64,000 nt of DNA from JAPPOI01 sp028818055 (GTDB lineage Bacteria > Pseudomonadota > Alphaproteobacteria > Rhodobacterales > Rhodobacteraceae): positions 2,356,001 through 2,420,000 of the forward strand of contig OZ253954.1 of NCBI GenBank assembly GCA_965267405.1, read 5' to 3'. Numbering within the stretch: the stretch's first letter is position 1; each line of letters begins with the position of its first letter. The notes beneath the pieces are model-generated. The model ran no database searches, was not told where the DNA came from, and saw only the letters and a program-made list of their open reading frames with translations. Positions 1-9,200 of this stretch are shown here, piece after piece. The translations under genes and the position numbers were made by a program.

Positions 1-484
1 CTACATCGCTTCAGGGTTTGCCGGCATCATCGGACTTGCAGTGCTGGCTCTCCAACCCTTGCTCGCTTCACGCCTGCTTCCCGGCCTCGCGCCCATGACG
101 TCGCGCCGCATTCATCGGATTGGGGGCGCCGCGCTCGTGGTGCTGGTCGTGGGCCATGTCTTTGGTCTCTGGCTCACCAGCCCGCCAGACGTAGTCGACG
201 CCCTGCTTTTCAGATCACCCACACCATTTTCAGTCTGGGGCGTCATCGCCATGTGGGCCATCTTTCTGGCGGCAGCATTGGTGATGTTGCGGAGACGTCT
301 GCGCATAAGCCCAACGACATGGAAGCGTGGCCACAAAGCGTTGGTGGTCATCGCTGTGGCCGGAACCGCCCTTCATGCATTGCTGATCGAAGGCGCGATG
401 GAACCTGTTTCGAAAGCAATGCTGTGCGGAGTGGTCGTGGCCGCTTTGGTCGCCGCGTTGTTTAGGTTGCGTCGATCAAGCTGA
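1..484 (+). CDS. Ferric reductase-like transmembrane protein, 5' end outside the window
   Basis: The reading frame is open from base 2, so the gene probably begins upstream; an internal GTG lies at base 41. The visible protein has about four hydrophobic segments. Histidines sit at membrane edges (RRIHR, VVGHVFG, KRGHKAL, ALHALLIEG), the pattern of a b-type haem-binding ferric reductase-like domain. It ends in a basic tail, FRLRRSS. The stop overlaps the 3' end of convergent trpA by 9 bases. The exact partner or electron acceptor cannot be told. Membrane location is well supported; the family call is moderate. Confidence 0.6.
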   Translation, partial: YIASGFAGIIGLAVLALQPLLASRLLPGLAPMTSRRIHRIGGAALVVLVVGHVFGLWLTSPPDVVDALLFRSPTPFSVWGVIAMWAIFLAAALVMLRRRLRISPTTWKRGHKALVVIAVAGTALHALLIEGAMEPVSKAMLCGVVVAALVAALFRLRRSS

Positions 485-1267
485 ATGCGCACCGTCGGCA
501 AGCGACTTCACAAACGCCAATACCTCTGATGGGCTATCGCCGTTGCCAATCCGCTCGACGATCGCAGAACCGACGACCGCACCGTCGGCAACCTCAGCAA
601 TCGTCCGGCTGGATTCCGCGGTCTTGATCCCGAACCCAACGATAACCGGCAAGTCCGTTGCGGCCTTGATGCGCGCGACCTCTGGGCCAACGTCGGTTGC
701 GACAGCATTCGCCGCTCCGGTGATGCCTGTAATCGAGACGTAATAAACAAAACCGGACGTGTTTTGCAGAACCTTAGGCAGACGTTTGTCGTCAGTCGTC
801 GGCGTCGCCAGTCGAATGAAGTTCAAGCCCGCCGCTTGGGCAGGAATGCAAAGCTCCTCATCCTCTTCCGGTGGCAGATCAACCACGATCAATCCATCGA
901 TGCCTGCGTCCTTGGCATCGACCAAAAAGCGCTCAACACCGTGTGAATAGATCGGGTTGTAATACCCCATCAAAACGATCGGAGTGGTGTCATCGTTTTC
1001 GCGAAAGGCCCGCGCCAGTTCCAACGTCTTGACCAATGTTTGGCCTGCTTCCAACGCGCGTTGTCCAGCCAGCTGGATCGTTGGTCCATCGGCCATCGGA
1101 TCTGTGAAAGGCAGACCCAATTCGATAACGTCCACGCCCGCTGCAGGCAGACCTTTGACCACCTCAAGCGACGTTTCGTAATCCGGATCCCCGGCCATGA
1201 TATAAGCGACAAACGCCTTCTTTCCGTCGGCTTTCAGCGCTGCAAATTTTGCATCAATCCGGGTCAT
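476..1267 (-). CDS. trpA: Tryptophan synthase alpha chain
   Basis: 263 residues, normal family length. The alpha subunit cleaves indole-3-glycerol phosphate to indole and glyceraldehyde 3-phosphate in tryptophan synthesis. The hallmark stretch IELGLPFTDPMADGPTIQ carries the catalytic Glu and Asp. The C-terminal phosphate-binding region reads VGFGIKT and then DGAVVGSAIVE. I chose the internal ATG giving MTRIDAKF, which is the usual family N-terminus; an in-frame extension 14 codons upstream looks non-native (MDRAQRRKPRRK). trpB is not adjacent on the visible side. Confidence 0.95.
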   Translation of the reverse strand: MTRIDAKFAALKADGKKAFVAYIMAGDPDYETSLEVVKGLPAAGVDVIELGLPFTDPMADGPTIQLAGQRALEAGQTLVKTLELARAFRENDDTTPIVLMGYYNPIYSHGVERFLVDAKDAGIDGLIVVDLPPEEDEELCIPAQAAGLNFIRLATPTTDDKRLPKVLQNTSGFVYYVSITGITGAANAVATDVGPEVARIKAATDLPVIVGFGIKTAESSRTIAEVADGAVVGSAIVERIGNGDSPSEVLAFVKSLADGAHSA

Positions 1268-1389
1268 TTTCGGCTTCCTTCGCGGTTTTCTACGCTGTGC
1301 ACGATCCAAGGCGGAAGATCAATAATCTTGGGCGACTTGACCTTCGGTCACTTAGCGCTCACCCATTGTGTAAGGAAGTGTGTGCGACG

Positions 1390-2319
1390 ATGAAAATTGC
1401 GATCATTGGCGCCGGGGGCATCGGCGGATATATTGGCGGACGTTTGGCCGAAGCGGGCAAGGAAGTTGCGTTGGTTGCCCGAGGGCAGCATCTTGCCGCG
1501 ATACAGTCTAACGGATTGAAGATCGAAAGCCCGCATGGAAACGCGCATGTAACGGACGTCATCGCGACGGATAGGGTTGGCGACGTCGGCCCCGTGGACC
1601 TGGTCGTTGTCACCGTCAAAATGCCAGACCTTGAAAAGGCTGCTGTCGGGTTTTCTGATTTGGTTCAGGACAACACCCGATTTATCACTCTCCAAAACGG
1701 CATTGACGCCAAATCTGTCATTGGTGCCCACGTGAACCCGGAAAGAATTGCGCAGGGCGTGATCTATCTGGCGGCCTATATCAGCGAACCCGGCACGATC
1801 ATGACGCCGGGGGGTAAATACCAGATGTTTGTCGATGGGCTTGGCGGCGATGCCACGATGACGTCTTTCTTTGATGCGATTGGAGAAACGGTCGCTCTGG
1901 ACGCAACACCGGTTGATGACGGGGACAAGCTGGTCTGGTCGAAGTTCGTGGCTCAGGCCTCTATCGCGGCTGTTACCTCGATCACGCGTCTTCCGCTTGG
2001 GGGTGTTTTCGCGTCAGCCGAAGCGACCCACCTTTTAGAACAGCTTTTGGACGAAGCAATCGCCGTTTCTGTGGCTGCCGGCATTCGGTTGGATGAAAAA
2101 CAAAAGGAAACGGCAATGGCCTTGTACAAGGCGCAACCCGGGGCGCAGTCGTCCTCGTTGCTTGTGGACATCCAATCCGGCAAGCCAAACGAGGTGGAGT
2201 GGCTGTCGCGAAAAGTACACAGCCTCGGACAAGAACTTGGCGTTCCAACTCCCGCACATAGTACGGCGTGGGCGGCATTGGCACCTTACAAAGACGGGCC
2301 ACCGACGATACTGCCCTGA
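1390..2319 (+). CDS. panE: 2-dehydropantoate 2-reductase family protein
   Basis: 309 residues. An N-terminal Rossmann fold opens MKIAIIGAGGIGGYIGG, an NADP-binding GxGxxG loop. LQNGIDAK and the helix KLVWSKFVAQASIAAVTS match the ketopantoate reductase (PanE/ApbA) fold, the latter holding the conserved catalytic-type lysine. The family reduces ketopantoate to pantoate in pantothenate synthesis, but several paralogues act on other 2-oxo acids, so the substrate is inferred. The frame is open further upstream; the ATG at 1390 is chosen because the Rossmann motif begins there. Confidence 0.8.
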   Translation: MKIAIIGAGGIGGYIGGRLAEAGKEVALVARGQHLAAIQSNGLKIESPHGNAHVTDVIATDRVGDVGPVDLVVVTVKMPDLEKAAVGFSDLVQDNTRFITLQNGIDAKSVIGAHVNPERIAQGVIYLAAYISEPGTIMTPGGKYQMFVDGLGGDATMTSFFDAIGETVALDATPVDDGDKLVWSKFVAQASIAAVTSITRLPLGGVFASAEATHLLEQLLDEAIAVSVAAGIRLDEKQKETAMALYKAQPGAQSSSLLVDIQSGKPNEVEWLSRKVHSLGQELGVPTPAHSTAWAALAPYKDGPPTILP

Positions 2320-2383
2320 TCCGCCCCTTGCGCAATCCAGCACCCGTCGCTAAGGGCTGTGCAACCAGAGATCGGGGTTTGAA

Positions 2384-3481
2384 ATGGGCTTTAAAACCGG
2401 CATTGTCGGACTGCCAAATGTCGGCAAGTCCACGTTGTTCAACGCATTGACCAAAACGGCTGCCGCCCAGGCTGCCAACTTTCCGTTTTGCACGATCGAG
2501 CCAAACGTCGGCGAAGTCGCCGTGCCCGACGCGCGCCTTGCGAAGCTGGCCGAGATTGCCAAAAGCCAAAACGTCATCCCGGCCCGTATGACCTTTGTGG
2601 ACATCGCTGGACTTGTGAAGGGTGCCTCCAAAGGCGAGGGCCTCGGCAACCAGTTTCTTGCCAACATCCGCGAAGTCGATGCGATCGCCCACGTGCTGCG
2701 CTGCTTCGAAGACGGTGATGTCACGCACGTCGAAGGCCGCGTCGATCCGGTAGAAGATGCCGAAACGATCGAAACCGAGTTGATGCTGGCTGATCTGGAA
2801 AGCATCGAAAAGCGGATGCAAAACCTCGTGCGCAAGATCCGTGGCGGCGACAAGGAAGCCATTCAGCAAGAGCGTCTGCTCAACGCCGCAAAGGCCGCGT
2901 TGGACGAAGGCAAACCCGCACGCACCGTCGAAGTTGCAGATGAAGACCTGAAAGCTTGGAACATGCTCCAGCTTCTGACGTCAAAGCCCGTGCTTTACGT
3001 CTGTAACGTGGCCGAAGATGAAGCGGCTGACGGCAACGCCCATTCTGCTGCCGTGGCGGAAATGGCGGCAGCGCAAGGTGCTGCCTCGGTCGTTATCTCG
3101 GCCAAGATCGAAGAAGAGATCAGCCAGCTAGAAGCGGACGAGGCCGAGATGTTTCTCGAAGAAATGGGGCTGGAAGAAGCGGGCCTCGACCGTCTTATTC
3201 GCGCAGGTTACGACCTTTTGGGCCTGCAAACCTATTTCACTGCCGGTCCGAAAGAAGCGCGCGCCTGGACCATCGCCGAAGGCACCTTGGCCCCACAGGC
3301 CGCAGGCGTCATCCATGGCGACTTCGAAAAGGGTTTTATCCGCGCCGAAACGATCGCCTACGACGACTATGTCGCCCTGAATGGTGAAGCCGGTGCCAAA
3401 GACGCTGGCAAGATGCGCGTCGAAGGCAAAAGTTACGAAGTGAAGGACGGCGACGTACTCCACTTCCTGCACTCGGCCTAA
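2384..3481 (+). CDS. ychF: Redox-regulated ATPase YchF (Obg family)
   Basis: 365 residues, full length. P-loop GLPNVGKST lies near residue 10 and a DIAGLVKGASKGEGLGN switch region follows. The usual G4 motif NKxD is replaced by CNVAEDE, the NxxE signature that marks YchF as an ATP-preferring member. The C-terminal TGS domain includes ARAWTIAEGTLAPQAAGVIHGD and ends KDGDVLHFLHSA. It is a universally conserved, ribosome-associated P-loop ATPase. It sits 64 bases after panE and may be cotranscribed with it. Confidence 0.96.
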   Translation: MGFKTGIVGLPNVGKSTLFNALTKTAAAQAANFPFCTIEPNVGEVAVPDARLAKLAEIAKSQNVIPARMTFVDIAGLVKGASKGEGLGNQFLANIREVDAIAHVLRCFEDGDVTHVEGRVDPVEDAETIETELMLADLESIEKRMQNLVRKIRGGDKEAIQQERLLNAAKAALDEGKPARTVEVADEDLKAWNMLQLLTSKPVLYVCNVAEDEAADGNAHSAAVAEMAAAQGAASVVISAKIEEEISQLEADEAEMFLEEMGLEEAGLDRLIRAGYDLLGLQTYFTAGPKEARAWTIAEGTLAPQAAGVIHGDFEKGFIRAETIAYDDYVALNGEAGAKDAGKMRVEGKSYEVKDGDVLHFLHSA

Positions 3482-3579
3482 GTCCCAAAGTCTGCCATTT
3501 ACGCTGCGTCACATGATGGGGGGAAAGAATCCCGCCTTTTCCCGGTTTTTTCCCCCGCCAAATAGCCCAAATAGGCACC

Positions 3580-3921
3580 ATGTTGGATGCCACCACATAC
3601 GAACCTTCACCAGAGGTAGGGCCCGTGCGGAGTGTATTGTTTTCCGCCCGAGGTGCGTTGCCGGGCCCGCTCTTGGTGGTGACGGGGGACGAAGACGTCC
3701 TTCGCAGCGTCGGCGCGCGATTGTGGGAAATCGACAGCTTGGTACGCATGCGCGGCTCGATCGAGCTGCGCGCGACCGATGGCATTGATTATGGGGCGTA
3801 CGCCGACGCTACTCTGGCAGCCCCGTCTGCAGCGCAAGACGCCTATTGGACCGTGCTGGGCCGCATGACAGCGCTTGGCATGATCGCCGGCCGCGGCGTG
3901 CCCGAGCGGTGGGTGGCGTAA
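3580..3921 (+). CDS. Small protein of unknown function
   Basis: 113 residues, acidic to neutral, with no signal peptide or membrane segment. Not recognised. It opens MLDATTYEPSPEVG and has a predicted alpha/beta composition (GPLLVVTGDEDVLRSVGARLWEID), ending ERWVA. Codon use matches the flanking housekeeping genes. The stop lies 1 base from the end of the convergent XRE-TPR gene. A G5A3/T3C5 inverted repeat (3519-3526 with 3549-3556) lies just upstream. I consider it a real gene because of length and codon bias. Confidence 0.6.
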   Translation: MLDATTYEPSPEVGPVRSVLFSARGALPGPLLVVTGDEDVLRSVGARLWEIDSLVRMRGSIELRATDGIDYGAYADATLAAPSAAQDAYWTVLGRMTALGMIAGRGVPERWVA

Positions 3922-3922
3922 G

Positions 3923-5506
3923 TTATTTCAACTGCACGCGACGTTTTGAAATATCTGCGATGATGATTTCGGCGATTGCCAGGTATTGGCTTGCCTGCGC
4001 CTCTTCAAACACATCACGCGCTGCGCAAATGCATGCTTCGGCTTCAATCAGATGCTCGGATCGCCCGGTTCTATCGAACATGATAACCTTAAGGCCTGCC
4101 AGATTGACCCGCACGATGGCCCAACTCAGGGGCACGCGTTCACGTGTGCTTTCTTCAAGTGCCGCGCGATAAGCCGCAACGGCTTCTTCTAAACGATCGG
4201 GTCCTTTTTCCCGTTCCCCAAGCGCCCGTAAGGCAGTGCCCAAGTTCATCTGTGTTGTCGCCCAATGCAAAGGAACGCGTTCGCGAGTGCGTTCTTCTAG
4301 TGCCAACCGATAAGCTGCGACGGCTTGTTTCAAGCGTTCGTTCCCAGATTCCCGCTCCCCAAGTATTCTAAGCGCGTTGCCCAGATTCATCTGCGTCCTA
4401 GCCCAATCCATGGGGGCTCCGTCGCGGGTGACCTCTTCCAATACCGACTGATAAGCGGCAATAGCCTCTTCCAGCCGGTCAGTTCCACCTTCTCGTTCTC
4501 CGAGCAGAGCCAGAACATTGCCTAGGTTACCCTGTGTCTGAGACCATGCCATAGGTAACTGATCCCGGTTGCGTTCTTCCAATGCTACGCGATAGGCGGC
4601 GACGGCCTCTTCCAACCGGTTAGTTCCGCTTTCCCGTTCACCAAGTAAAGCTAGTGAGACGCCAAGATCATTGCTGCAATTCCCCGCTAATACTCTGGAC
4701 TTGTATGCTTCCATTCCAAATCTTGCCAGGGCGACTGAAACTTCTAGGTCGAAGTTTAGCCCTTTATCGCGCCCGCGTTCCATCCATTCCAGATATGCAA
4801 CTCTTAGCCCCTCATGCCCTTCATCGCCGGGCGGCAGAGTGGACAAAACCTCTTTTACAACTTCTGGAACTGACCGTGACAAAATGGCTTGCGCCAAGGC
4901 TTTTTCTTGCAAACGCTCCAGCGCGGCGACAGCCTCTTCCGCTCGTTCTTTCTGTGCGTCAACCTCACGGCGGATCTCTTCCAGTGCATCCTCAACAAGC
5001 CCTTCATCGTTCATCGCGTCAATGCGGGCAATGATGTCGTTGACGGCTGCATCCAGATTGGATGGAAGCCGTGCACGGTCTTCTCGTGCCACTTCCAAAG
5101 CGCGCATCACACCGCGAAGCGCTGCGTCGAAATCATCTGGGTTTCCGTCGGCGTAACGCTCGGCCAACACGCTTGTCAGATCTTCCGACAATCCCGCTTG
5201 TGAGCCCGCTTCGGCAATCACTTCAAATAGTTTCCGGGCAAATTGGGCCAATTCAATCTCGGCCGGGGTTCGGCAGGCATCGATTTCATCTTGTGTCAAC
5301 TCAAGCGCCAGTCGGTACTTCCGAATGGTAGCGGCATTGGGCTTGCGCGCCTTGCCTTGTTCCAGCTTCAGAACATCGGATTTGCGTTTTTCGCCGCCTT
5401 CACCGTCGTCGCCATAGGCGGCAACCGCAAGCTGCGCCAGGCTCCACCCGCGCTCTTCCCGTTTCCGGGCGACAAGTTGTCCGAAGAGTCTGCCAAAGTC
5501 ACTCAA
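3923..5506 (-). CDS. XRE-type DNA-binding protein with TPR array
   Basis: 527 residues. The N-terminal 70 residues form a helix-turn-helix of XRE type (LVARKREERGWSLAQLAVAAYG, then LEQGKARKPNAATIRKYRLAL). Residues about 110-215 are charged and likely coiled coil. The C-terminal half has four to five units of about 50 residues, with a recurring LG.ALRxLGEREsGxxRLEEAVAAYRxALEE pattern: tetratricopeptide-like repeats visible as 150-base DNA repeats around 4090-4690. The start is TTG at 5506, because the HTH begins there and no ATG lies close. It is probably a transcription factor sensing a partner through its TPRs. Target unknown. Confidence 0.75.
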   Translation of the reverse strand: MSDFGRLFGQLVARKREERGWSLAQLAVAAYGDDGEGGEKRKSDVLKLEQGKARKPNAATIRKYRLALELTQDEIDACRTPAEIELAQFARKLFEVIAEAGSQAGLSEDLTSVLAERYADGNPDDFDAALRGVMRALEVAREDRARLPSNLDAAVNDIIARIDAMNDEGLVEDALEEIRREVDAQKERAEEAVAALERLQEKALAQAILSRSVPEVVKEVLSTLPPGDEGHEGLRVAYLEWMERGRDKGLNFDLEVSVALARFGMEAYKSRVLAGNCSNDLGVSLALLGERESGTNRLEEAVAAYRVALEERNRDQLPMAWSQTQGNLGNVLALLGEREGGTDRLEEAIAAYQSVLEEVTRDGAPMDWARTQMNLGNALRILGERESGNERLKQAVAAYRLALEERTRERVPLHWATTQMNLGTALRALGEREKGPDRLEEAVAAYRAALEESTRERVPLSWAIVRVNLAGLKVIMFDRTGRSEHLIEAEACICAARDVFEEAQASQYLAIAEIIIADISKRRVQLK

Positions 5507-5600
5507 AGAAAAACCCTACAAGTCCCCACAAAGAAAAACAAAGGCCCACATCTTCCGACTTCAGCCAACGGGTGAAATGCCTCCCGCTTTGGCAGTGTGG

Positions 5601-5648
5601 GGTCAGTCGCGATGAAAAGCAACTGACCGAGCTCGGTCCCCTTTTTTT
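5601..5648 (+). promoter_or_regulatory. Possible attenuator-like leader before the 54-residue ORF
   Basis: Two mutually exclusive hairpins can be drawn. GGTCAGT (5601-5607) pairs with ACTGACC (5622-5628). Alternatively GACCG (5625-5629) pairs with CGGTC (5634-5638) around the loop AGCT and is followed by CCC and seven T residues, a weak intrinsic terminator. The shared bases 5625-5628 make this look like an antiterminator/terminator switch. Pairings are read directly; function is inference. Confidence 0.35.
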
Positions 5649-5664
5649 GAAGAGGACCACGAAG

Positions 5665-5829
5665 ATGAATACGATGAAGACCATCGCAAAAACTATCTGG
5701 TGCCACCGCGTCGCATATGCCGGACTTGCTCTTGCCTATGGGGCAGGGTGCATGGGTTGGATCGACAAGGAAACCGTCGCCCAGATCGTGACCGCACTTT
5801 ACGTCGCGTTGACGACGCAACGACACTGA
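5665..5829 (+). CDS. Small membrane-associated peptide, unknown
   Basis: 54 residues beginning MNTMKTIAKTIWCHRVAYAG. One or two hydrophobic stretches (VAYAGLALAYGAGCMGW and AQIVTALYVALTT) suggest membrane association. The ATG at 5665 is preceded by AGAGGA about 9 bases upstream. The gene lies immediately after a terminator-like structure, an arrangement consistent with regulated readthrough. Not recognised as any known family. It could be a spurious ORF, since it is short and isolated between the XRE-TPR gene and tRNA-Ser. Confidence 0.4.
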   Translation: MNTMKTIAKTIWCHRVAYAGLALAYGAGCMGWIDKETVAQIVTALYVALTTQRH

Positions 5830-6066
5830 CAAACAGGATGGCCGGTCTTGGACCGGCCAATCCGCATTGGATTGGTGCGGCAGCTAGATCTATGGATGTG
5901 GAACCATTTACGGTGGTTAACGCTTTCGAAATCACACCGTTCCGAAACCTGTACAAAACTGCACTTTGCTGGTTTGACAGATGTACAAAATGCCACATTC
6001 GTTGCCGCCTCGCGAACGTACGTTTAATGATTGTACGCGACGCGCGGTGCTGCTATTCCCGCCGGT

Positions 6067-6156
6067 GGAGACGTGGCCGAGTGGTCGAAGGCGCTCCCCT
6101 GCTAAGGGAGTAGGCGGGAAACCGTCTCGAGGGTTCGAATCCCTTCGTCTCCGCCA
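6067..6156 (+). tRNA. tRNA-Ser (anticodon GCU)
   Basis: 90 bases including the encoded CCA. The acceptor stem GGAGACG (6067-6073) pairs with CGTCTCC (6146-6152), followed by discriminator G and CCA. The anticodon stem CTCCC/GGGAG (6094-6098 and 6106-6110) encloses the loop CTGCTAA with anticodon GCT at 6101-6103, reading AGC and AGU. A long class II variable arm (TAGGCGGGAAACCGTCT region) and GGTTCGAATCC in the T-arm confirm serine. Its 3' end is shared with the direct repeat described separately. Confidence 0.97.
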
Positions 6157-6256
6157 CCATCATCGCAATCACATTCGCGTATTCGGGCGTCTGGTCCGGT
6201 TCATCAGCGCCGCAGAATCGCAAATTTTGTCCGGTGTTTGTTTTTGAAACAATGGA
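6143..6256 (+). repeat. Left copy of a diverged 114-bp direct repeat, overlapping the tRNA-Ser 3' end
   Basis: This segment aligns without gaps to 11721-11834 with about 23 mismatches by hand count (about 80% identity). The first 14 bases are the tRNA-Ser 3' end (CTTCGTCTCCGCCA here, CTTCATCTCTGCCA in the other copy). Conservation continues for 100 bases beyond the tRNA. Such a pair resembles attachment-site relics of an integrated or tandemly integrated element, but no integrase gene is seen between the copies. Confidence 0.6.
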
Positions 6257-6290
6257 CCTTGGTGAAGAAGCCGATCGCAACGGTTGTGTG

Positions 6291-9200
6291 CTACCACTCC
6301 AAGTTCAATGAGTGCGACACCTGAGCGCCGGACTCGTCGCCGCTGAGCAGCGTTGATATCGTACCCAGATCACCAAAGACGGCCCGCTCGCGAGAGATTC
6401 CTATGCTGAGGCTACGCGTCGAGGACGTTACCTCGGCGCCGAGGTTCACTCTCCAATCGATCTCGCTCGCCGCATCGTTCAGCGTATATTCGATGTTTCC
6501 GCCCAATCCGCACTCTGGATCAGATGTTCCAAAGCCAGTGTCACAGAAGAGACTGGGGGTTAACGCGATCAGTCTGGATAGACCCGCAACGTTTGAATTG
6601 CCCTCAGTTTCCGTCAAGAACGATGCCTCTAAGTAACCACGGACGCCAAAAGCGGTGTCCAATTCAAGCAACCCGGTCTGGATCGCTCCAAGACCAGACG
6701 CCGTAACTTCTGCATCGTCTGCAAAGCCAGCACCAAGATCAAATCCGATTTTTGGCCGAATGATAAGGTCGCCGCGTTCGATTTCTCCGCTCAAACCGGC
6801 ACCTGCGAACAAACCAAGATAAGCGTACTCACCTTCGCTTGTGATAGAGAGGGCAGTGTTTAGATCGAACGTGTGCAAACCCAAGCCACCAGCCGCATAG
6901 AAGTTCGAGTACAACCCATTGTCATGAGCACGTGCACCATAAAGCCCCGCGTTAATACCAATTCCGTTGATGGTCCCCGTGGTTGCTGTGTCGACATCTG
7001 TCTGAGACAAATATCCGCCCCAGAAGACGCCGTTTAGCCGGCTTGTGCCAAACTGCTTTTCGTGTGCGATGTTGAATGACAGGAAGCCTTGTGTGCCAAG
7101 ATTGTCGTCGTCTGTCAGAGTGAACTCACCTTTTGTGATCCGTCGCACAAGAGTGTTGCAATCGAAGCTCTCTTCGCCGAACGTACCAGTTGAGTTCAGC
7201 CCCGCTTCGCCAACCTCAAGGCTGCCGTCTATATCAAAGGCGCGAATTGTGCCGCATTTTTGCGTCGCCATGTTTGATGGATCAAAACGATCAAGCGAGA
7301 TGAACTCGACGCGTCTGTTTGCTGCGAGACCTTCAGGCGTCGAGTTTTCAGCTTTAGGGCGATTTTCTCCATAGCCGACGCCTATTAGTCGAGTTGCCGG
7401 AACCCCGCGGCGAGCAAGTTCCGCTCTTACCGTTTCCACGCGGCCTTGGCTTAATGATCGGTTATATTCATCGCTTCCCCGACTATCGGTGTGTCCAGCG
7501 ATCTCGAATTGCGTATCAGGGCAGCTCGCAAGAGCTATTGCGATCTCATCCAAAAGCGGGATGCTTGATTGGAGGATTTCGGTACTTCCAGTCGCAAAGT
7601 TGATGTCACTTTGCGCAAGAAGATTTCGGACGTTTGCTGCGCATCGACGTCCATTTTCGTTCATCAGCCGGTCCAATGCATCTCCGGCGAGACCAGAAAA
7701 GGTTAACGACTGGCGCGAAATCGTTTGTGCGAGGTCTTCGCTAAGGATTGTCGTCAGTACACTTTCAATTTGATTAAGGGGCGACACATCGACGTTCACG
7801 GTTGCGGTTGCGCCGCTACAGTTTGTCGGGTTGAGGACTTCGCAGATTGTGTAGTCGTAGCTGTATGCGCCTGCGGTTGTTCCCGCGGCGACGGTAATGG
7901 AGCCATCGGCGTTCATGGAAATTGAGCCATCGGCGGGGCTGGGTGCGGTGCCTGGCGTGAGGGTGACATCGGTTGGGACGACGGCGACACCGTTGAGGGT
8001 GTCATTGTCGAGCACGCTCTCTGGCGTTGTGCCGCCGGTGAAGCCGTTTTGGGCGGTTGGCGTGTCAGCGAGAGCGGCGATTGTTGCGGCGGCGACGTTC
8101 ACGGTTGCGGTTGCGCCGCTACAGTTTGTCGGGTTGAGGACTTCGCAGATTGTGTAGTCGTAGCTGTATGCGCCTGCGGTTGTTCCCGCGGCGACGGTAA
8201 TGGAGCCATCGGCGTTCATGGAAATTGAGCCATCGGCGGGGCTGGGTGCGGTGCCTGGCGTGAGGGTGACATCGGTTGGGACGACGGCGACACCGTTGAG
8301 GGTGTCATTGTCGAGCACGCTCTCTGGCGTTGTGCCGCCGGTGAAGCCGTTTTGGGCGGTTGGCGTGTCAGCGAGAGCGGCGATTGTTGCGGCGGCGACG
8401 TTCACGGTTGCGGTTGCGCCGCTACAGTTTGTCGGGTTGAGGACTTCGCAGATTGTGTAGTCGTAGCTGTATGCGCCTGCGGTTGTTCCCGCGGCGACGG
8501 TAATGGAGCCATCGGCGTTCATGGAAATTGAGCCATCGGCGGGGCTGGGTGCGGTGCCTGGCGTGAGGGTGACATCGGTTGGGACGACGGCGACACCGTT
8601 GAGGGTGTCATTGTCGAGCACGCTCTCTGGCGTTGTGCCGCCGGTGAAGCCGTTTTGGGCGGTTGGCGTGTCAGCGAGAGCGGCGATTGTTGCGGCGGCG
8701 ACGTTCACGGTTGCGGTTGCGCCGCTACAGTTTGTCGGGTTGAGGACTTCGCAGATTGTGTAGTCGTAGCTGTATGCGCCTGCGGTTGTTCCCGCGGCGA
8801 CGGTAATGGAGCCATCGGCGTTCATGGAAATTGAGCCATCGGCGGGGCTGGGTGCGGTGCCTGGCGTGAGGGTGACATCGGTTGGGACGACGGCGACACC
8901 GTTGAGGGTGTCATTGTCGAGCACGCTCTCTGGCGTTGTGCCGCCGGTGAAGCCGTTTTGGGCGGTTGGCGTGTCAGCGAGAGCAATTAACAAGCCGGGA
9001 CTGGATAGAACGTCATCATTTGTGAATGTACAGGACACGGTCTCGCCGGTTGCCAGGGTCAGGCCGTCGGCCAAGTTCGTATCAGCGGCGCCTGAGCAGG
9101 TCAGCGATGTCTGGGTGTAGCCGGCAGGTCCGCTCTCTGAAAGCGTATAGGTGCCGGGTGAAACCGTTCCATTGACACCAGTGGTACCGGACAGCGTTGT

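Noticed and set aside
6053..6280. Minus-strand ORF across tRNA-Ser
   Set aside because: It reads through the tRNA gene and the direct repeat; its ETKGFEPSRRF segment is the familiar false translation of a tRNA-Ser antisense strand.
7791..8984. CRISPR-like array
   Set aside because: The 303-bp units are contiguous, protein-coding and have no spacers.
7897..9120. Plus-strand 86-104 residue ORFs repeated four times
   Set aside because: They are antisense shadows of the 303-bp repeats in the surface-protein gene and carry no independent coding signal.
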